From: Hetaerina americana | Lineage: Eukaryota; Arthropoda; Insecta; Odonata; Calopterygidae | Assembly: GCA_022747635.1 (NCBI GenBank) | Contig: JAKTNV010000168.1 | Coordinates: 272,501 to 336,500 of the forward strand | Direction of reading: 5' to 3' | Length of the DNA stretch: 64,000 nucleotides | Shown here: in pieces, positions 24,200 to 36,179 of the stretch | Layout of the letters: every line of letters begins with the position of its first letter | Numbering within the stretch: the stretch's first letter is position 1 | Made by a program: the position numbers and the translations under genes | Notes under the pieces: model-generated | What the model was told of the DNA's origin: nothing | The model's database searches: none | What the model saw: only the letters and a program-made list of their open reading frames with translations

Positions 24200-25155
24200 T
24201 TTCTCCATCTCCATATCGCAAAACAATTCAACCAATACTTTATCTCGTTCAACAAAGACAAAGAATCCATGATTAATTGGGCTTCCTCACACATATGGGT
24301 TTATTTCCGTCTTAATTTCCATACCAAAGAACCATTTCTAATTATTTTTTTAATAGGTTTTTCATAGGTTTCTAGCCATGCTGAAATTCCATCTTCGTTT
24401 CTTAAATTCTAGGCCTGCTTTCACCCCAAATATTTTCTATGCGTACATGTATTTTCGATGTCTGCTCTACCAAATCTTTCTTTACTTGACTCTATAGTTA
24501 TCTTTGTTTTTATTGTGTTCTACTGTTTAAGGCTTCAATTCGTGGAAGTATTAAATATCCATACTAACAAGACTGTGTGTATTTTTCCGCAGGTTTTTAT
24601 TTGCGTTCCTTTTTGTCATTTATTTCATTAATTTCAATTTCCTGCACGTTGTTCTTCAGTGAATAATGGCAATTTGAGTGATAAAATAATACTTGTTTCG
24701 AAAAACTCTCTCGTCAAACCTTGATGCACGTTTTTTAAAGTACAAGGTAACTGCTTCAAGCGTAAACAACAGCGCCGTTTATTACGTGAGATTGGAAAAA
24801 TGAGGGGATTAATATTTAAAGGGTCCATACAAATGGGTGAGGTGTCAAGAGTTACCCGATAGTAATGGCAGGACTGCCCCTTCTGACCCTTCTCTTATTC
24901 CGGGATCAGCCCATTTGACGCCCCTCCACACTTACCACGCGCTCCTTCTCCCTCCCTATCCCCCCCATCCCTCTTCCCCCTTCCCCAATCATCGTGTGTG
25001 GGCGGTATTGTTCGGTATAATGGATGCATTTATAGGTATTCTTTTAATCGCCATCAGAAGCAAATCTCTCTACGGGAAGTAATCTATTAGCCACCTTATT
25101 TGTGAAAGTTCAACGCCGCGTGCCCAGCGCCTCCTTTTGGATTCCGATAGAACCT
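24200..25155. other. Unrecognised stretch with pyrimidine-rich tract
   Basis: Contains a C/T-rich segment near 24940-24990. Nothing else was recognised. Confidence 0.45.
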
Positions 25156-25160
25156 CTCAC

Positions 25161-25519
25161 CTCCCCCCAAGGGATCGAACCGGTGCTCCAATTCTTTGGA
25201 GCACCCGTTCGATCCCTTGGGGGGGAGATGCAAATGATAACTCACTTCGAGAGGGACGGAGTCGCCTCTCGAAGCAGGTTATCATTTGCATTAAAACTTT
25301 CCAACGACTCTTATTTTGGACATGGATATTAATTTAATTTTCCTCGGGTCATAGTATTTCAAGAATATGGCACAGGTGTAGTTGTGAATTCCGTTCTCAT
25401 TTTTGCTATTTTTTAAGGTCGTCTTAAGAAGAATATTGTCCCGTCATCACGACCAATCGAAGGGCGCGAAGCAAACTCGTTGCGGGATTCTGGGTCCGAT
25501 GTACCATGAAGAGTGAGAT
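25161..25519. repeat. Double-hairpin repeat, copy 1
   Basis: Two adjacent strong hairpins. The first (25161-25227) pairs about 28 bases (CCCCCCAAGGGATCGAAC and GGTGCTCC with their complements) around an 8-nt loop. The second (25228-25291) pairs ATGCAAATGATAAC and CTTCGAGAGG with their complements around GACGGAGTCG. From 25205 the sequence recurs as a direct repeat at 26245-26470. Copy 1 contains about 95 bp (25322-25413) absent from copy 2. Confidence 0.8.
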
Positions 25520-26244
25520 GTAATTGATCATGTGAGTTATGAATTTCTCTGATTTTAAAAATTCGTCCTAAAATACCAATGAATGCAACCTTACTTGCTA
25601 GATATTCCCTAATAAAAAAATGGCAAATCCTTTTTGGTCCAATTTATGTAATTCAGCTTACTTCATTGTAGGACTTCCCCGACGAGTCGTCGGATGCAGG
25701 GCACCTGGAGATCGTATCTCATTACCTTTAAGGACCACTGGTGTTCTCGGTGTTTTAATTTATGTGGCAGGGATGCGAAGGTTCATCTAACACTAGGGTC
25801 TCCCTCAACACCTTAACGTTTGCAGTTTGACAAGGCCAAAACAACTGAAAATAGCCTTACGCGTATTTCCTTTCACCTGTTTGGAATTCGGACCATTTGG
25901 ACCCTCTCCATCTATCCGTACTCCAGAAACAATACTCTGGCCTGACTCTCTCGCCAAGTCGAAATGTTATTTAATTTGGCGTTCGCTGCATTCGGAATCG
26001 AAACAATGAATTTCTAATTAAGTGAAGGCTTACATGAATAATTGCAGAATTCGACCATGATATACTGTTTTATGGAGAATTGACGTGTAGTACACTTGAT
26101 GTTCCTGATTGGAAATTCGGGTTTGGAAGGGAGTGTGAGATCCATGGTTATTGCTTTTGATACATACGAAATAACTTTTTATCTTATTTACTATGCGATG
26201 ACAAAGAGTGTTCGTTATTAAACGTCCGCGATCCGTTCGAGCGT

Positions 26245-26470
26245 CCGTTCGATCCCTTGGGGGGGAGATGAAAATGATAACTCACTTCGAGAGGGACGGA
26301 GTCGCCTCTCGAAGTAGGTTATTATTTGCATTAAAACTTTCCAACGACTCTTATTTTGGACATTTAAGGTCGTCTATAGAAGAATATTGTCCCGTCATCA
26401 CGACCATTCTAAGGGCGCGAAGCAAACTCGTGGCGGGACGCTGGGTCCGATGTACCATGAAGAGTGAGAT
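26245..26470. repeat. Double-hairpin repeat, copy 2
   Basis: Direct repeat of 25205-25519 starting at CGTTCGATCCCTTGG and ending at GAAGAGTGAGAT, lacking the internal segment. It retains the inner CTTCGAGAGG/CCTCTCGAAG stem, but two substitutions weaken the outer stem (GATGAAAATG, GTTATTATTTG). The GGTGCTCC hairpin is absent. Confidence 0.8.
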
Positions 26471-26509
26471 CGAAGGCAGATATCCGGACTCCGCATGAGC
26501 CGCAAATAT

Positions 26510-26890
26510 TAACTATCGGAAGTTTTCTTAAATCCTTGTGCAGTTCCGTGGGAATGTTTCTACCCCCACGTCCTCGTTTCATTTAGAATCCGTCAATGCC
26601 CTTTCTAAATCGCCACCAAGCATTGCTGGACCTAAGGTATTGTCATGTACATCTACTCTCTTTCTGCGCGTCCTCGCCTACCGACCCACGATTACTCTAT
26701 GCTGATTTTTTTTCAGAGGACTCTTCCCTATTTCCTTTATTGATTTCCTTATGAATGTTGTTAGTTTCCCCGAATTGGGTCTTAGCACTTAATGCTACAA
26801 CTTTCACCTTCCCGCAGAGCCCATCAATTCCACCCTTACATAGTAAACTTTCAATTTCCTCGAACTGTCCTTTCCTTGCCGATTCTTTCT
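26510..26890 (-). pseudogene. Old RTE-like relic
   Basis: Minus-strand translation gives LLCKGGIDGLCGKVKVVALS and later ERALTDSK followed by NEDVGVETFP. These align with MESLQRKGEIGALYSKVKSL and ERALREMKLNKAVGVDNIP of the family at 42917-46275, with many substitutions and a stop. It is more decayed than the other copies and close in wording to the fragment at 31690-31900. Confidence 0.6.
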
Positions 26891-26984
26891 CTTTAAGATT
26901 TCACCGTCACAGGTTGTTCAACAGAACCTCTTTATTCCTGGATACAATTTATTGTACTTATGCATAATTAAATGCTTTAATATA

Positions 26985-27305
26985 ATTCTTTCATTTAATT
27001 CTCAAGGTCCTCTGTCAAGATGCTGTTGACGATTTCGACTGAAAGGCCGATCTCCTCACTGATAAGGGCGATAACCTGTCAGTCCAAAACCTTTTGCCCT
27101 TGGCCACTTGAGAATCGGTTCAAACGGTCGTCGGGCATCCGACGCGGTGCTCGTCTTCGACGAGCCTGCAGACTTCCTTAAACATTTTTTCCACTTAAAA
27201 ACTCTTGTTCGGCTTATGGCATCCCTCATAAGCCTGTTTAATGAGCTCAAGGGTCTCCGACACGGATTCCCCGAGTTATAAGCAACACTTTATAGCGTAG
27301 CGTTG
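26985..27305 (-). pseudogene. mariner-like transposase N-terminal fragment
   Basis: In changing minus frames: LGESVSETLELIKQAYE, then SRTRVFKWKK, FKEVCRLVEDEHRVGCPTTV and IALISEEIGLSVEIVNSILT followed by EDL. This order matches the paired helix-turn-helix DNA-binding region of mariner (SETMAR-like) transposases (LGxSASETxxxLxxAYG, SRxRVFEWxKRFKEGRE, VEDDxRxGRPST, SILTEDLG). Several frameshifts and stops; the DDD catalytic core is absent. Confidence 0.75.
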
Positions 27306-29825
27306 CTCGTCAGGGCCGGCGCGACGACACCACAAACAATCACACGTCACAATAATCCACCTCCTCTCTCAACGGAGAGTCTGGAGGCGACTGAACCAAG
27401 TGCGCCTGAGTGGTGGGGGACCCATCTGACGAGCCGACCGGTCGTACCCCCACCCACCGCTCCGTTGAGGTTACAGCGAACCAGTCACGATACTTATTAA
27501 ACGGACCCTGTATTCTACAATTAATCTCTTTGAGATTATTGGTTCTGCCGCTGGACGTCTGCGCTTATAATAAATGACTTTCAATTTTATAAAGAAGTTT
27601 TAACATTTAATTTACGTTCGTCGGGGAATGATTTCTAACCTAGCTCCTGTAATAATTTTGATACGCTGCTCAGTTTTTAATAAAAACGTTTCACAAATAT
27701 AGCTTGTATAGGCCGTAAGTGGTTGAATTCGGCAATGAAACCAACTCCGTGAGGATCGCATATATTTGTTGATTATTCTTTAAGGGAAATATTTCTCTTT
27801 ATCCTGTTTGGATCAGGTAGAAGAGTATTTTGGATATGTGATGAAAAGGTAAAAAAGAGTATGTTCCTTCCAGGAAACCGCCATATTTATATTACCTCAT
27901 CGTGTATCCTAAAATTGCTTCGTAGTATCTGTACGTTATACCCAAGATCCTCGGTCCCCTTTTTCTCCTTCTTCGACGAATTATAAACTATTACTCACCT
28001 GCTTGCACTTTATTTAAAATGCTTTATTCCACCCTCCGCACTTGTGCCATTCAATCGCGGAATTTCATTTCGGGGACGCCGCAGATACCAAGGAGGACCA
28101 CGCGCCCCCTACTCCCATTCCTTCGCCCCCTCTCGTCCTTTCCCCCCTTAAAAAATTCAACCATGAAGTGGACACTACAGAATTGATAGCAGTATCCAAT
28201 GGATAATAATGTAAATATTGTGGCCAATATCTTCCTTGATGAACTGAAATTCATCGTACGTTAAAAAAATATCATTTGAATCGTTCGAACTTCGTTTTTC
28301 TCATAATCTTATCTAAAGCTCTGTTAAAATCTACAAAACCTTAGAAGTATGTATATATTTAAGTAATGGTGTATTTTTTTAATCCTGTTGTGAACTGCTT
28401 AAGAACTAAGGTAATTGTTTTATAACTTCTTTACGTTTGTGCATCCTTTGAATTTTAGCCATTAGGGACACAGATGAAGTATTCAAATATAATTTTTTAC
28501 GAAATGTATCAGGTTTTCTATTTTTTATTAATAATACTACATCCCTCGAATTTTCCTGAATAGGTCATCATGCGCGGATTTCAACTACCTAGAATTTTAT
28601 TTACAAGGACAGCTCAAAGTCATAAACATCACAATAGCAGAAATTATAGCGACTAAAAAATTAAGATTTTAACTCTGCGTAGCTGGGTACGCTGCTCTCG
28701 GAAGTTATTCATGCCCTCAACACGACTACACTTGATGGCGGCCTAGAGTCTCTCCACTTCCTTCTGTATCAGCTCTAATAATTTATATTATTTCCCACTT
28801 TTCGTACCTATTGCAGTTTCCTCGACAAACCCATCCCCTTCCTCTAGTCTTTCTGTCCTTCACCTATTCCTATTTGTCCGAGCACTCATATGTAAGCATG
28901 GGAATCTTGAAGGTGGCACCCATGCTATAAAAATTAGTTTGGCATTGGATCTACTTATGAAATAAACGTGGGGATTGAATTTACCCCATTTGTAAGCATA
29001 TCAATGCAGCTGGTAGTTTCCCAAATGAAAAATAGTCTGGTTATACTAGTTGACAGTAGGTGAATGTCTTTCCTATCTCAATCGTCTCAATATTTGTTGG
29101 TCTCATTCATTGCCATCCATGATTAAGACCTGTCATGATCATAAAAGTCGTTTGGCTAATGAAAGTAACAAGTATACTGTGGCATAATAAAAACAGACCA
29201 ATAACTGAAAAAGTGAATATGATCCATTAGCACGAAAATACTGCCTAAGGTTCACCTTGTATTTTGAAAATCAAGGAGGGGTTAAACCAGCAAAATCAGT
29301 GGTTCTCAGCTGGAAAATTTACAATGAAATAAATAAAATGTATTTTGCTTAGTTTAGAATGGCACATGTCAAAGAGCTCCTCCCCTATATTAGTCTGCTA
29401 TTGTGAGATTTGCAGTCTTCCTTCATAGTTTTTCTGTACGTGGGGGATGTTTCTAACAAAGGGGCCATTGAAATAAGTTTTTTGCATGAACCAGATCTCT
29501 CGATCAATACCTGATGTTTATGCCTCCGATAAGGAATGTTTTCATTGCATTTTTCAGAAATAATTTGAAACTGTGGATACTGTCCACATGATATGGATGC
29601 CCAATGATGATGCATGTGTGATCGAAAGACTTGGTTGATGAAAAATGGATATTCTCATCAGGTTATGATAAATAAATGGATACAAGGTATTTGCCAGTTT
29701 ATATGGTGCCTTATTGTGACTCTAAAATTTGCTTTAAAATCAGCCTGCACCTTCAAATATGCCTTATGGAATTATATTAAGGGAGTAACTCCCATCTATT
29801 AAGGTTAATCAGATATATTCATATA
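27306..29825. other. Unrecognised stretch
   Basis: No family motif found. A 27300-27480 GC-richer patch and short frames elsewhere could not be assigned. Confidence 0.5.
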
Positions 29826-29827
29826 TA

Positions 29828-30060
29828 GGGGATAGGAGGCAGGGGAAGGTAGATGGGGGAATTTAGGGGGGACTGTCCCCTGCTCTCCCCTCTAAGGGGA
29901 GGGAGAAGGGGGCAGCCTGGGGGGACTGCTCCTGCTCTCCCCTGTAGGTGGGAGGGGGGCAGGAGATGGTTGGCAGTCTGGGGGGATTGTCCCCTGCTCT
30001 TTCCTCTCCTGGGGAAGGGGGGAGGGAGATGGGGGGCAGTCTGGGGTGACTGGGGCAAAA
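29828..30060 (+). repeat. G-rich imperfect tandem repeat
   Basis: About three units of 70-75 bp, each with a run like GGGGGACTGTCCCCTGCTCTCC followed by GGGGAGGG/GGGGGGCAG purine-rich segments. Many G tracts of 4-6 make G-quadruplexes plausible on the + strand. An inverted unit lies at 30230-30300. Confidence 0.85.
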
Positions 30061-30227
30061 AATGCATTTATTATTTTAATGGACGGTTGAATGCAGAGGA
30101 AAATATATACTCACGAGTCTTTGAAGAGGAATTTTATCAATATTATTTATTCCAAATTATCGATGTTGTTTAAAATTTGTATCATTGCCTGAATATTATT
30201 GTTTTGCTATTAAACTTACGTTTATAA

Positions 30228-30300
30228 AACTTGATCTCCTTTCCCCCTTCCCAACAGTCTCCCCAGACTGCCCCCATCTCCCTCCCCCGTTCCCTGGGGG
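30228..30300 (-). repeat. Inverted unit of the G-rich repeat
   Basis: The minus strand reads GGGGGAGGGAGATGGGGGCAG then TCTGGGGAGACTG, matching the last unit of the + strand array (30010-30055). With it, an imperfect inverted repeat spans 30000-30300 around an AT-rich spacer. It abuts the 3' end of the CR1-like relic. Confidence 0.75.
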
Positions 30301-31600
30301 AAATATTTATGAGTAAGCACTTTATTAAGTTAAAATTTAATTGCCAAGTTTCGCAGCAAGTGTTGTATAAAATTAAGGTCAGCTGGCAAAGCCGCTGAGT
30401 CCTCAGTATCACGGATATCATGGTAAACCGCTCCATCGTCGGCAAATAAACGTGTATTTCCAGTGACTACAGAGTCAATGTTAACGTAAAGAAGGAATAA
30501 AAGAGGTCCTTCTTCCCTGGGATACACCTGAAGTAACTTCTACTGCATTTGAGCAACTCCATCTATCATTACTCTTTCAATCCGACCATCTCAAAAGTCT
30601 TTAATCCAACCCCAGATATATTTATCTATACCAAATGCTTCTAGCTGTGCGAGGAATTTTCTGAGGTACTTTAACCAAGGGTTTCTTGAAATCTATAAAA
30701 ATCGCGTCCACTCAACATTGTTCTCTCCAGAAATGATAATATCATGCACAAAAAGCGCGACTTGTGTCTCGCAGTATCTTCCATCTTGGAAACCGTGCTG
30801 ATTTTTCATTACTGACTTATTATCGAGATGTCTCACGATCAAACCAGCCACTACAGGTATGCATATGTACACCCGTAAGCATTCCATAGCCATGAACGAA
30901 ATGGACGTGCGGGAAATAGGCCTTTAATTACTTTGGTCCTCCTTGTCTCCGTATTTAAATATTGGTGTTACGTAAGCCGTTTTCCAAATTCTAGGAACCT
31001 TATAATCTACCAGCGACTTCTGGAAAATTATTTCCAGCTACGGCACAATTTCTGAAGCAAGATCTATCAAAATACGAGCGGGTTTTTCATCGAACCCGGA
31101 GGATTTATAAGGCGTAACATTTTTCAGCAAACATTCTATTCCATTTTATGAGATTTCAATTTTGGGCATCGGTAAACCAACACGATTTGGTAAGCTATTA
31201 GAGGTATTCTGTGAAATATTAGTTAAGGCTTTGAAAGAAGGAATTTAATTAGTTAGCATTTACCAAACTGATTGTTACTCTTGAGCCTTTATCATCTTTG
31301 AGTGAATGGACAGTTGACTTATTTCCCTCAACTTCTCTGACGTTTGACCAAAATGCTTTTGGATTCTCTTAGAAAATTTCCGCTAACCTTTTCTTTTGAA
31401 TTCCCTTCGCGCTTTCCGAACTTCATTCTTAGCATTCGCCCAAGTATCTTGTAAACTTAAAAATCTTCTCCTTTTTGTCGCTAGATATATCATTCCTAAT
31501 ATTTTTCATCTTTGCGTGACATAGCCTTTGACGTCGCAATGCCTTTCTAACATCACCGTTGTACCGTCTAGGTTCCGTGTTATCTTTTATAAATTCACTC
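30301..31600 (-). pseudogene. CR1/Jockey-like non-LTR relic
   Basis: On the minus strand, in order: a linker with WSNVREVEGNKSTVHSL (about 31360), an RT block MKNQHGFQDGRYCETQVALF (about 30800), VDAIFIDFKKPL (30700), GLD and a degenerate VPQGS region, EEGPLLFLLYVNIDSVVTGN and the catalytic LFADDGAVY (30440-30470), then WQLNFNLIKC (30330). The FADD motif is preserved but stops and frameshifts are frequent. No endonuclease domain was found upstream. Confidence 0.82.
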
Positions 31601-31689
31601 TGAATGAACTTGTTGACTGCTGAGCGCGTGATCTAAAGGGAGTAATTCCGCGTATCCTCGGTATTTCGGTGGTTACTCTCTTTCATAAA

Positions 31690-31900
31690 TCTTGAAACTT
31701 GACGGGGATACCTTAGGGCCAGTAATGCTTGTTCGCGCTATGGAAAGGGCACTGATGGAATCGAACTGGAATGAGGACGTGGGGGTAGAAAACAGTCCCA
31801 CGGATCGACACAAGGAATGCGGAAAAGCCGATATGAACAGATTTTTGGGGCTAATTCAAAGTCCGGAATCAGGCCGGAAAGTGACCTAATCCCAAGACCG
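31690..31900 (+). pseudogene. Old RTE-like RT fragment
   Basis: An open 65-codon frame includes LGPVMLVRAMERALMESNWN, DVGVENSPTD and GKADMNRFLGLIQS, equivalent to the ERALREMKLNKAVGVDNIP...LYGLICS block of the family at 42917-46275. Highly diverged and isolated. Confidence 0.6.
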
Positions 31901-32575
31901 GCCTAGTATTACTTCACGTAAGATTAGGTTTAATTCCCATCACAAAGGGTGGAAGGCAGTGAGCAATACGGAACAATATGTCTGAAATAGCAAACATCAT
32001 AATGTATTAAGTTTCATAATATAAGGATTTCAAATGATTGTTTTGATTCAGAAAGGGAAGAGTATAAAGCGAGATGCAATGGCATTGATGAGATAACTAA
32101 TGGGAAAAACGTTTTGAAAGCATTATGTATTTCTTTGTTTCCTATAATTCGAGAAGACCTTCTATAGAAGAGGGCTGCTAGAAATAATGACAGTATTCAT
32201 TACATGGAACAGATTGGAGATAGTTCAGGCGACTCAAACCGCTATTTACGCGACCAGCAAATGTCTCCGAAACTGTCCAATGAAAATAGGTAGGTCGAAT
32301 TTTAAAAGGCATGGAAAGAAATGGACATGAAAGTCTTCATTAAATCATAAAGGTTCGCGGATAGTAAACCGGGGCGATCAATGTGGAATGAAAACAGCAA
32401 AAGACAAATCATGATTATGAAGTTTCTGACAAAACAAGAAAATTTTTAAGTTAAGTGTTCATTTATAGTTGAGTTAAAATATTGGAGAAAGCGACTGAAA
32501 CAGCAAAATCGCTACCTGTGCTAAATCCGAAACATTATATTTCAATTCAACAAGAAAAATTTAATCATACTTAAT
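31901..32575. other. Unrecognised stretch
   Basis: AT-rich; nothing identified. Confidence 0.45.
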
Positions 32576-32579
32576 GGCA

Positions 32580-32995
32580 ATGTTGAGCTATGGTGTCATA
32601 AAAGTTACCGTGCGGTAATTTTTATACGGGAAAAAGATACGGTAAAATACCTAGGTGTCACATTCACAAAAGACTTAACTTGGGGAACTCACATACGTAA
32701 AGTCTGCGGTCAAGCATATAAAAATTTGGGATTTATTAGACGCATTGTCGGCAAAAGTGACTCGAAGGTCAAGGAACGTTGTTACCACGCTCTTGTAAGG
32801 CCTCATTCAGAATACGCATGTAGCGTATGGGATCAGAGTGAAAAAGGCCTCATTCGAAAAATTGAGAAGGTTCAACGCCGGGCAGTCCCAAGTGCCATGC
32901 CAGTGAAAGTGGGAGGATTGGAAATCCTCCCACTTTCACTGGCATAGACTACAAAGATAGACTACACTTCTACAAATCATATACATATCAATAAA
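32580..32995 (+). pseudogene. CR1-like RT C-terminal fragment
   Basis: Encodes KYLGVTFTKDLTWGTHI, a VCGQAYKNLGFIRRI segment and YHALVRPHSEYACSVWD, then IEKVQRRAV. This is the thumb/C-terminal region of CR1/Jockey-type reverse transcriptases. The reading frame runs into a perfect palindrome at 32897-32945, where family similarity ends. Confidence 0.82.
32897..32945. repeat. Perfect 49-bp palindrome (23-bp stem, 3-nt loop)
   Basis: 32897-32919 (ATGCCAGTGAAAGTGGG and AGGATT) is exactly complementary to 32923-32945 around GGA. It lies at the point where the CR1-like coding similarity ends. Confidence 0.95.
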
Positions 32996-33084
32996 ATACC
33001 ACCAGTCAAAGGAGGCTGAAGTGAAGCAATATACTGATTAAAATACTGGTGATATTTATAAAATACAGTGAATATTTATCATGA

Positions 33085-33400
33085 AAGCACACCAACGATG
33101 CAAGGTTTGAATGAAAACTTTTGGAAAATGAGATTTATTTGAAATATTGCCGCGATGCCTCGATTCAATGAAGTAAATCGCTTGAGCATTGACACATTTA
33201 GCCAGCAGCTTTTCCATGACTCAAAAGCTCCGTGGTCAGCAGATTCCGGAAGGTCCTTCAGGGTACAGGCATGCAAGCCTCTTTTGATGGTACTCAGGGT
33301 CCCAACATTAAGTCCTTTGAGGGAGGATTTCCGTTTTGGGAATATGAAATGAACTCCCCAGTAAATTGCTGCATTTCCATAATACTCTGCCATTGTGCAT
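33085..33400 (-). pseudogene. mariner-like transposase C-terminal fragment
   Basis: The minus frame gives FIFPKRKSSLKG, LKDLPESADHGAFESWKSCW and then, after a frameshift, AKCVNAQAIYF. This matches the end of mariner transposases (LFPKLKxxLKGxRF..., ALKDIPxSAFxxAFxxWKxRWxRCIxAxGxYFE). The DNA then continues CCAAAAGTTTTCATTCAAACC on the minus strand, typical of the element end. It is oriented like the fragment at 27.1 kb but lies in the wrong order to be the same copy. Confidence 0.7.
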
Positions 33401-33404
33401 CACA

Positions 33405-34660
33405 GGTATTTCCCGCAATGGCCACCTAAAGTGTCCCGAGCCCTAATCCCTTTTTTGCCTGATGTAAGGGGTTCTTGGTTGAGAACATTTTCTTAACCCC
33501 CCAACACTTTTCTCAGTACATGGTACGTCGCAGTCGGCAGGCCTCATTTGCAGATTGACATAAGCTGTACGTCCTGCTCCACTCTCTTGGTTTCTAATGT
33601 TTTTCTGCAGCGCCATTGAATTTATTTAATACTACCCTTGCCCTTGGCCTCAAAATGAGATGAGTGAATTATTTGCTTTGCGGCCTTGTCCTCAGGTTCT
33701 GTTTATCTTTATTACTTGAAATATTCTCACTATCAATTTTCTCCGGAACCATTCATGCATCATTCTTTCTTTTCCTTTTGTCATAACAGTTGGGAGGGCA
33801 AAAGGCCTCACCACCATCTAGTCTCAGTTGTTTCATATCTTTCTTGAGAGAGAGAAGCAAAAAAACCTCAAGTATGACACTCAATGGATTCCAAAAGGGA
33901 TAAGCGTTTTTTGAGTGAAGATAATCTAGAGATTTTATAAGAAGATTTGGACGTAAAAAGTGAAGTGAGCAGTGTATCTGATAATTCAAGTTCAAGCGAG
34001 GAAGTTTGGTTGAGAGGCACTTGGTTGACGAGATATGGCCCACCAGGAAGAAGCCCAGGCCACAAAGAAATTGTCAGGTGCACTCCTCGTGAGGTAAAAG
34101 GCAAGATACAGCATATTGACTCGACCCGACGGAAATGCAGGTCTAAGTTTAGAGAGTCGTTTAAGATAATATCATACAAAACTGAAATTTTAGAATGGAG
34201 GCTTGAAACTTAAAGGCAAGTGAAGAAGTGAAAATATGAAATATTATGCAAGTAAAATTTTTACTTAATAGAATAAGCAATTTAACATAGGGTTAATTTT
34301 TTTAATTTTAGAGTATATATTTAAAAAGATACAAATTATTTTCTGCCATGCTGCAGATGGAGAGATGCCAAAAAATTGAATACTGCAGGTAAGGCACAAG
34401 TATTTAAATTCCTATAGCAGCTTAAAGGGTTAAAATGGAATTGAGGGGGCCAAAACTCCTTAACCTCGTAAATCCTTTAGAATGATGTAGGAATTCGAGT
34501 GCCACTGAATGCATATTTGTTTCTTTCATTAACTTGCACATTACTCTGTCCCTTCCTGTGAAATACCAATCTCCAATCAGCTTGCAAATCCTTGTTTTGA
34601 TCACACCATCTTGATCACCCTTTCTTTTATAACCTACACCATTAACACCACTGTGCACCA
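33405..34660 (+). other. Mostly unrecognised; possible piggyBac-type N-terminal trace
   Basis: From 33892 the + strand reads MDSKRDKRFLSEDNLEIL, a stop, then an acidic DVKSEVSSVSDNSSSSEE. The acidic serine-rich start resembles piggyBac transposase N-termini. A TTAA at 34428-34431 is preceded by CTATAGCAGCTTAAAGGG, which would suit a piggyBac end. No matching left end or catalytic DDD region was found, so this is only a suggestion. Confidence 0.25.
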
Positions 34661-34664
34661 CTTC

Positions 34665-34985
34665 TTGTGGGGATCGAGGTCCTGTGCTGGCTATCGTACC
34701 AGCTTCCCACCCTTCAGGGCCTGGGTTCAAATCCCAGGGGCATCCAATATTCTTCAGAGGTAACTCAATCGCTACTTGAGGTGCTTTGTGGTTGAGGCAC
34801 TTTGAGTGAGCATGCCATCAGTCTGATGAGATGTTAAGCACTGGACCCCTGACGCCTTTTGATAAGAGTAAGCTAATGTCGATGCCAAGTTTCCACCCTT
34901 CATCCTTACCTGTGCCTATCTCATGGCACAAATAACCTTAGCTGTCGATTGCCTCTCCTGAACACCACTACTATTATCAGTTCTT
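34665..34985 (+). mobile_element. tRNA-headed SINE (GGCTATCGTAC family)
   Basis: tRNA-like head with GCTGGCTATCGTACCAGC, then CAGGGCCTGGG and a B box GGTTCAAATCCC, followed by a body containing GTTAAGCACTGGACCCC and CCTTAGCTGTCGATTGCC, ending near an ACTACTATTATC tail. Related to the fragment at 9535-9615. Confidence 0.75.
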
Positions 34986-36175
34986 ATTATAGATATTATG
35001 CCCTGATATTTGACAAATATCCTTTAATATAACACTAAGATAAATGGAACGCCAGAAGTGCAAAGGCACTTCAAAACAATAAGTTTAACTTACCTAACAC
35101 CAAATGGTGCTTCAGGAGAAGGTTTATGGGGGATGATCAGGATACTGTCTCACGCTTAACTATGTGGAGTTGATCCATATTCAAAGGAATGACAGCAAAA
35201 ACTCTGCAATTCCACAATTCCCTTTTCCTCAAGTTTCTTATAGATAGCATCCTTTTCTCAAAAGCAATCTCACTGGCTCTCTGGCTGACCATATTATCCG
35301 AGGTTATTCATACCACTCCATATAGCAAGCTTGTCAGTTCCTTGAACTTACCTTGACTGCATTTCTCACAAACTTGATGAAGGACACTGTCTCAGGCTGC
35401 AGAATTCCTCCATATTCCAAGTGAATGTAGAAAAAACTCTGCAACTTCCAAAACTTCCACCATTCCTTGGAGAGGGACGACCAGTTTCATTTCAGGAAGG
35501 GGAGGGGCACACGTGATGCAATACCAGTGGTGAACTTGCATGCAGAAAGGGTCATTTATTAAAAGTAGGATTCAGAGCTTTTAGTGTAGGAGATAAGGGT
35601 ATAAAATTATTTTGTTATCAAAAGGAAAACATGCCCCCCCTCACCTTATAGTTTTATGGATTACTTATTACTCTCTGCCATACAATTCAGTTTCTCAAGA
35701 TTCTGTCAATTGGAGAAATATAACACTCGGGTATTTAGCAATAATATTTGGAATGATTCACCATGAATTTCAACTTAGGAATCTCCAACCAGTGGCTGCA
35801 AGCCCAGCCCACTCAGCTACCATGGCACCCAGAGATGCAGTGGAATGAAGCCATCATTTCTCAATGGATCTCACTTATTTCAATTACAGTAATTCCCATG
35901 CCATTCATGCATAGATAGAATGATTGATAGAGGTCTTTATCTGGGAAAAATTGAGACCAAATGGTCCCTTCTTCCATTTACTCATCACCGTTTACACATT
36001 GTAATGGCCAGAGAATTTATAATTACATGCACATTCAATACCTATACATGTGCTCAAACTTTGATAAACATAGAGAAAGAGAGAGACAAACTACACTCAG
36101 ATTTGCAAATCTTAATAACTATAATTGTTATGCACCTACATATACACACATACACAAAGTAAATTACAGTGGAGA
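34986..36175. other. Unrecognised stretch with imperfect direct repeat
   Basis: 35125-35215 and 35380-35450 share ACTGTCTCA..., TCCATATTC and AAAACTCTGCAA blocks, an imperfect direct repeat of about 90 bp. No coding motif. Confidence 0.5.
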
Positions 36176-36179
36176 AAGA

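Noticed and set aside
26985..33400. One mariner element split between 27.1 and 33.2 kb
   Set aside because: Both fragments are on the minus strand, but the N-terminal part lies at the lower coordinate, the wrong order for a single interrupted copy.
33892..34431. Complete piggyBac element
   Set aside because: Only an acidic N-terminal-like peptide and one TTAA-adjacent end are visible; no catalytic core or matching left terminus.
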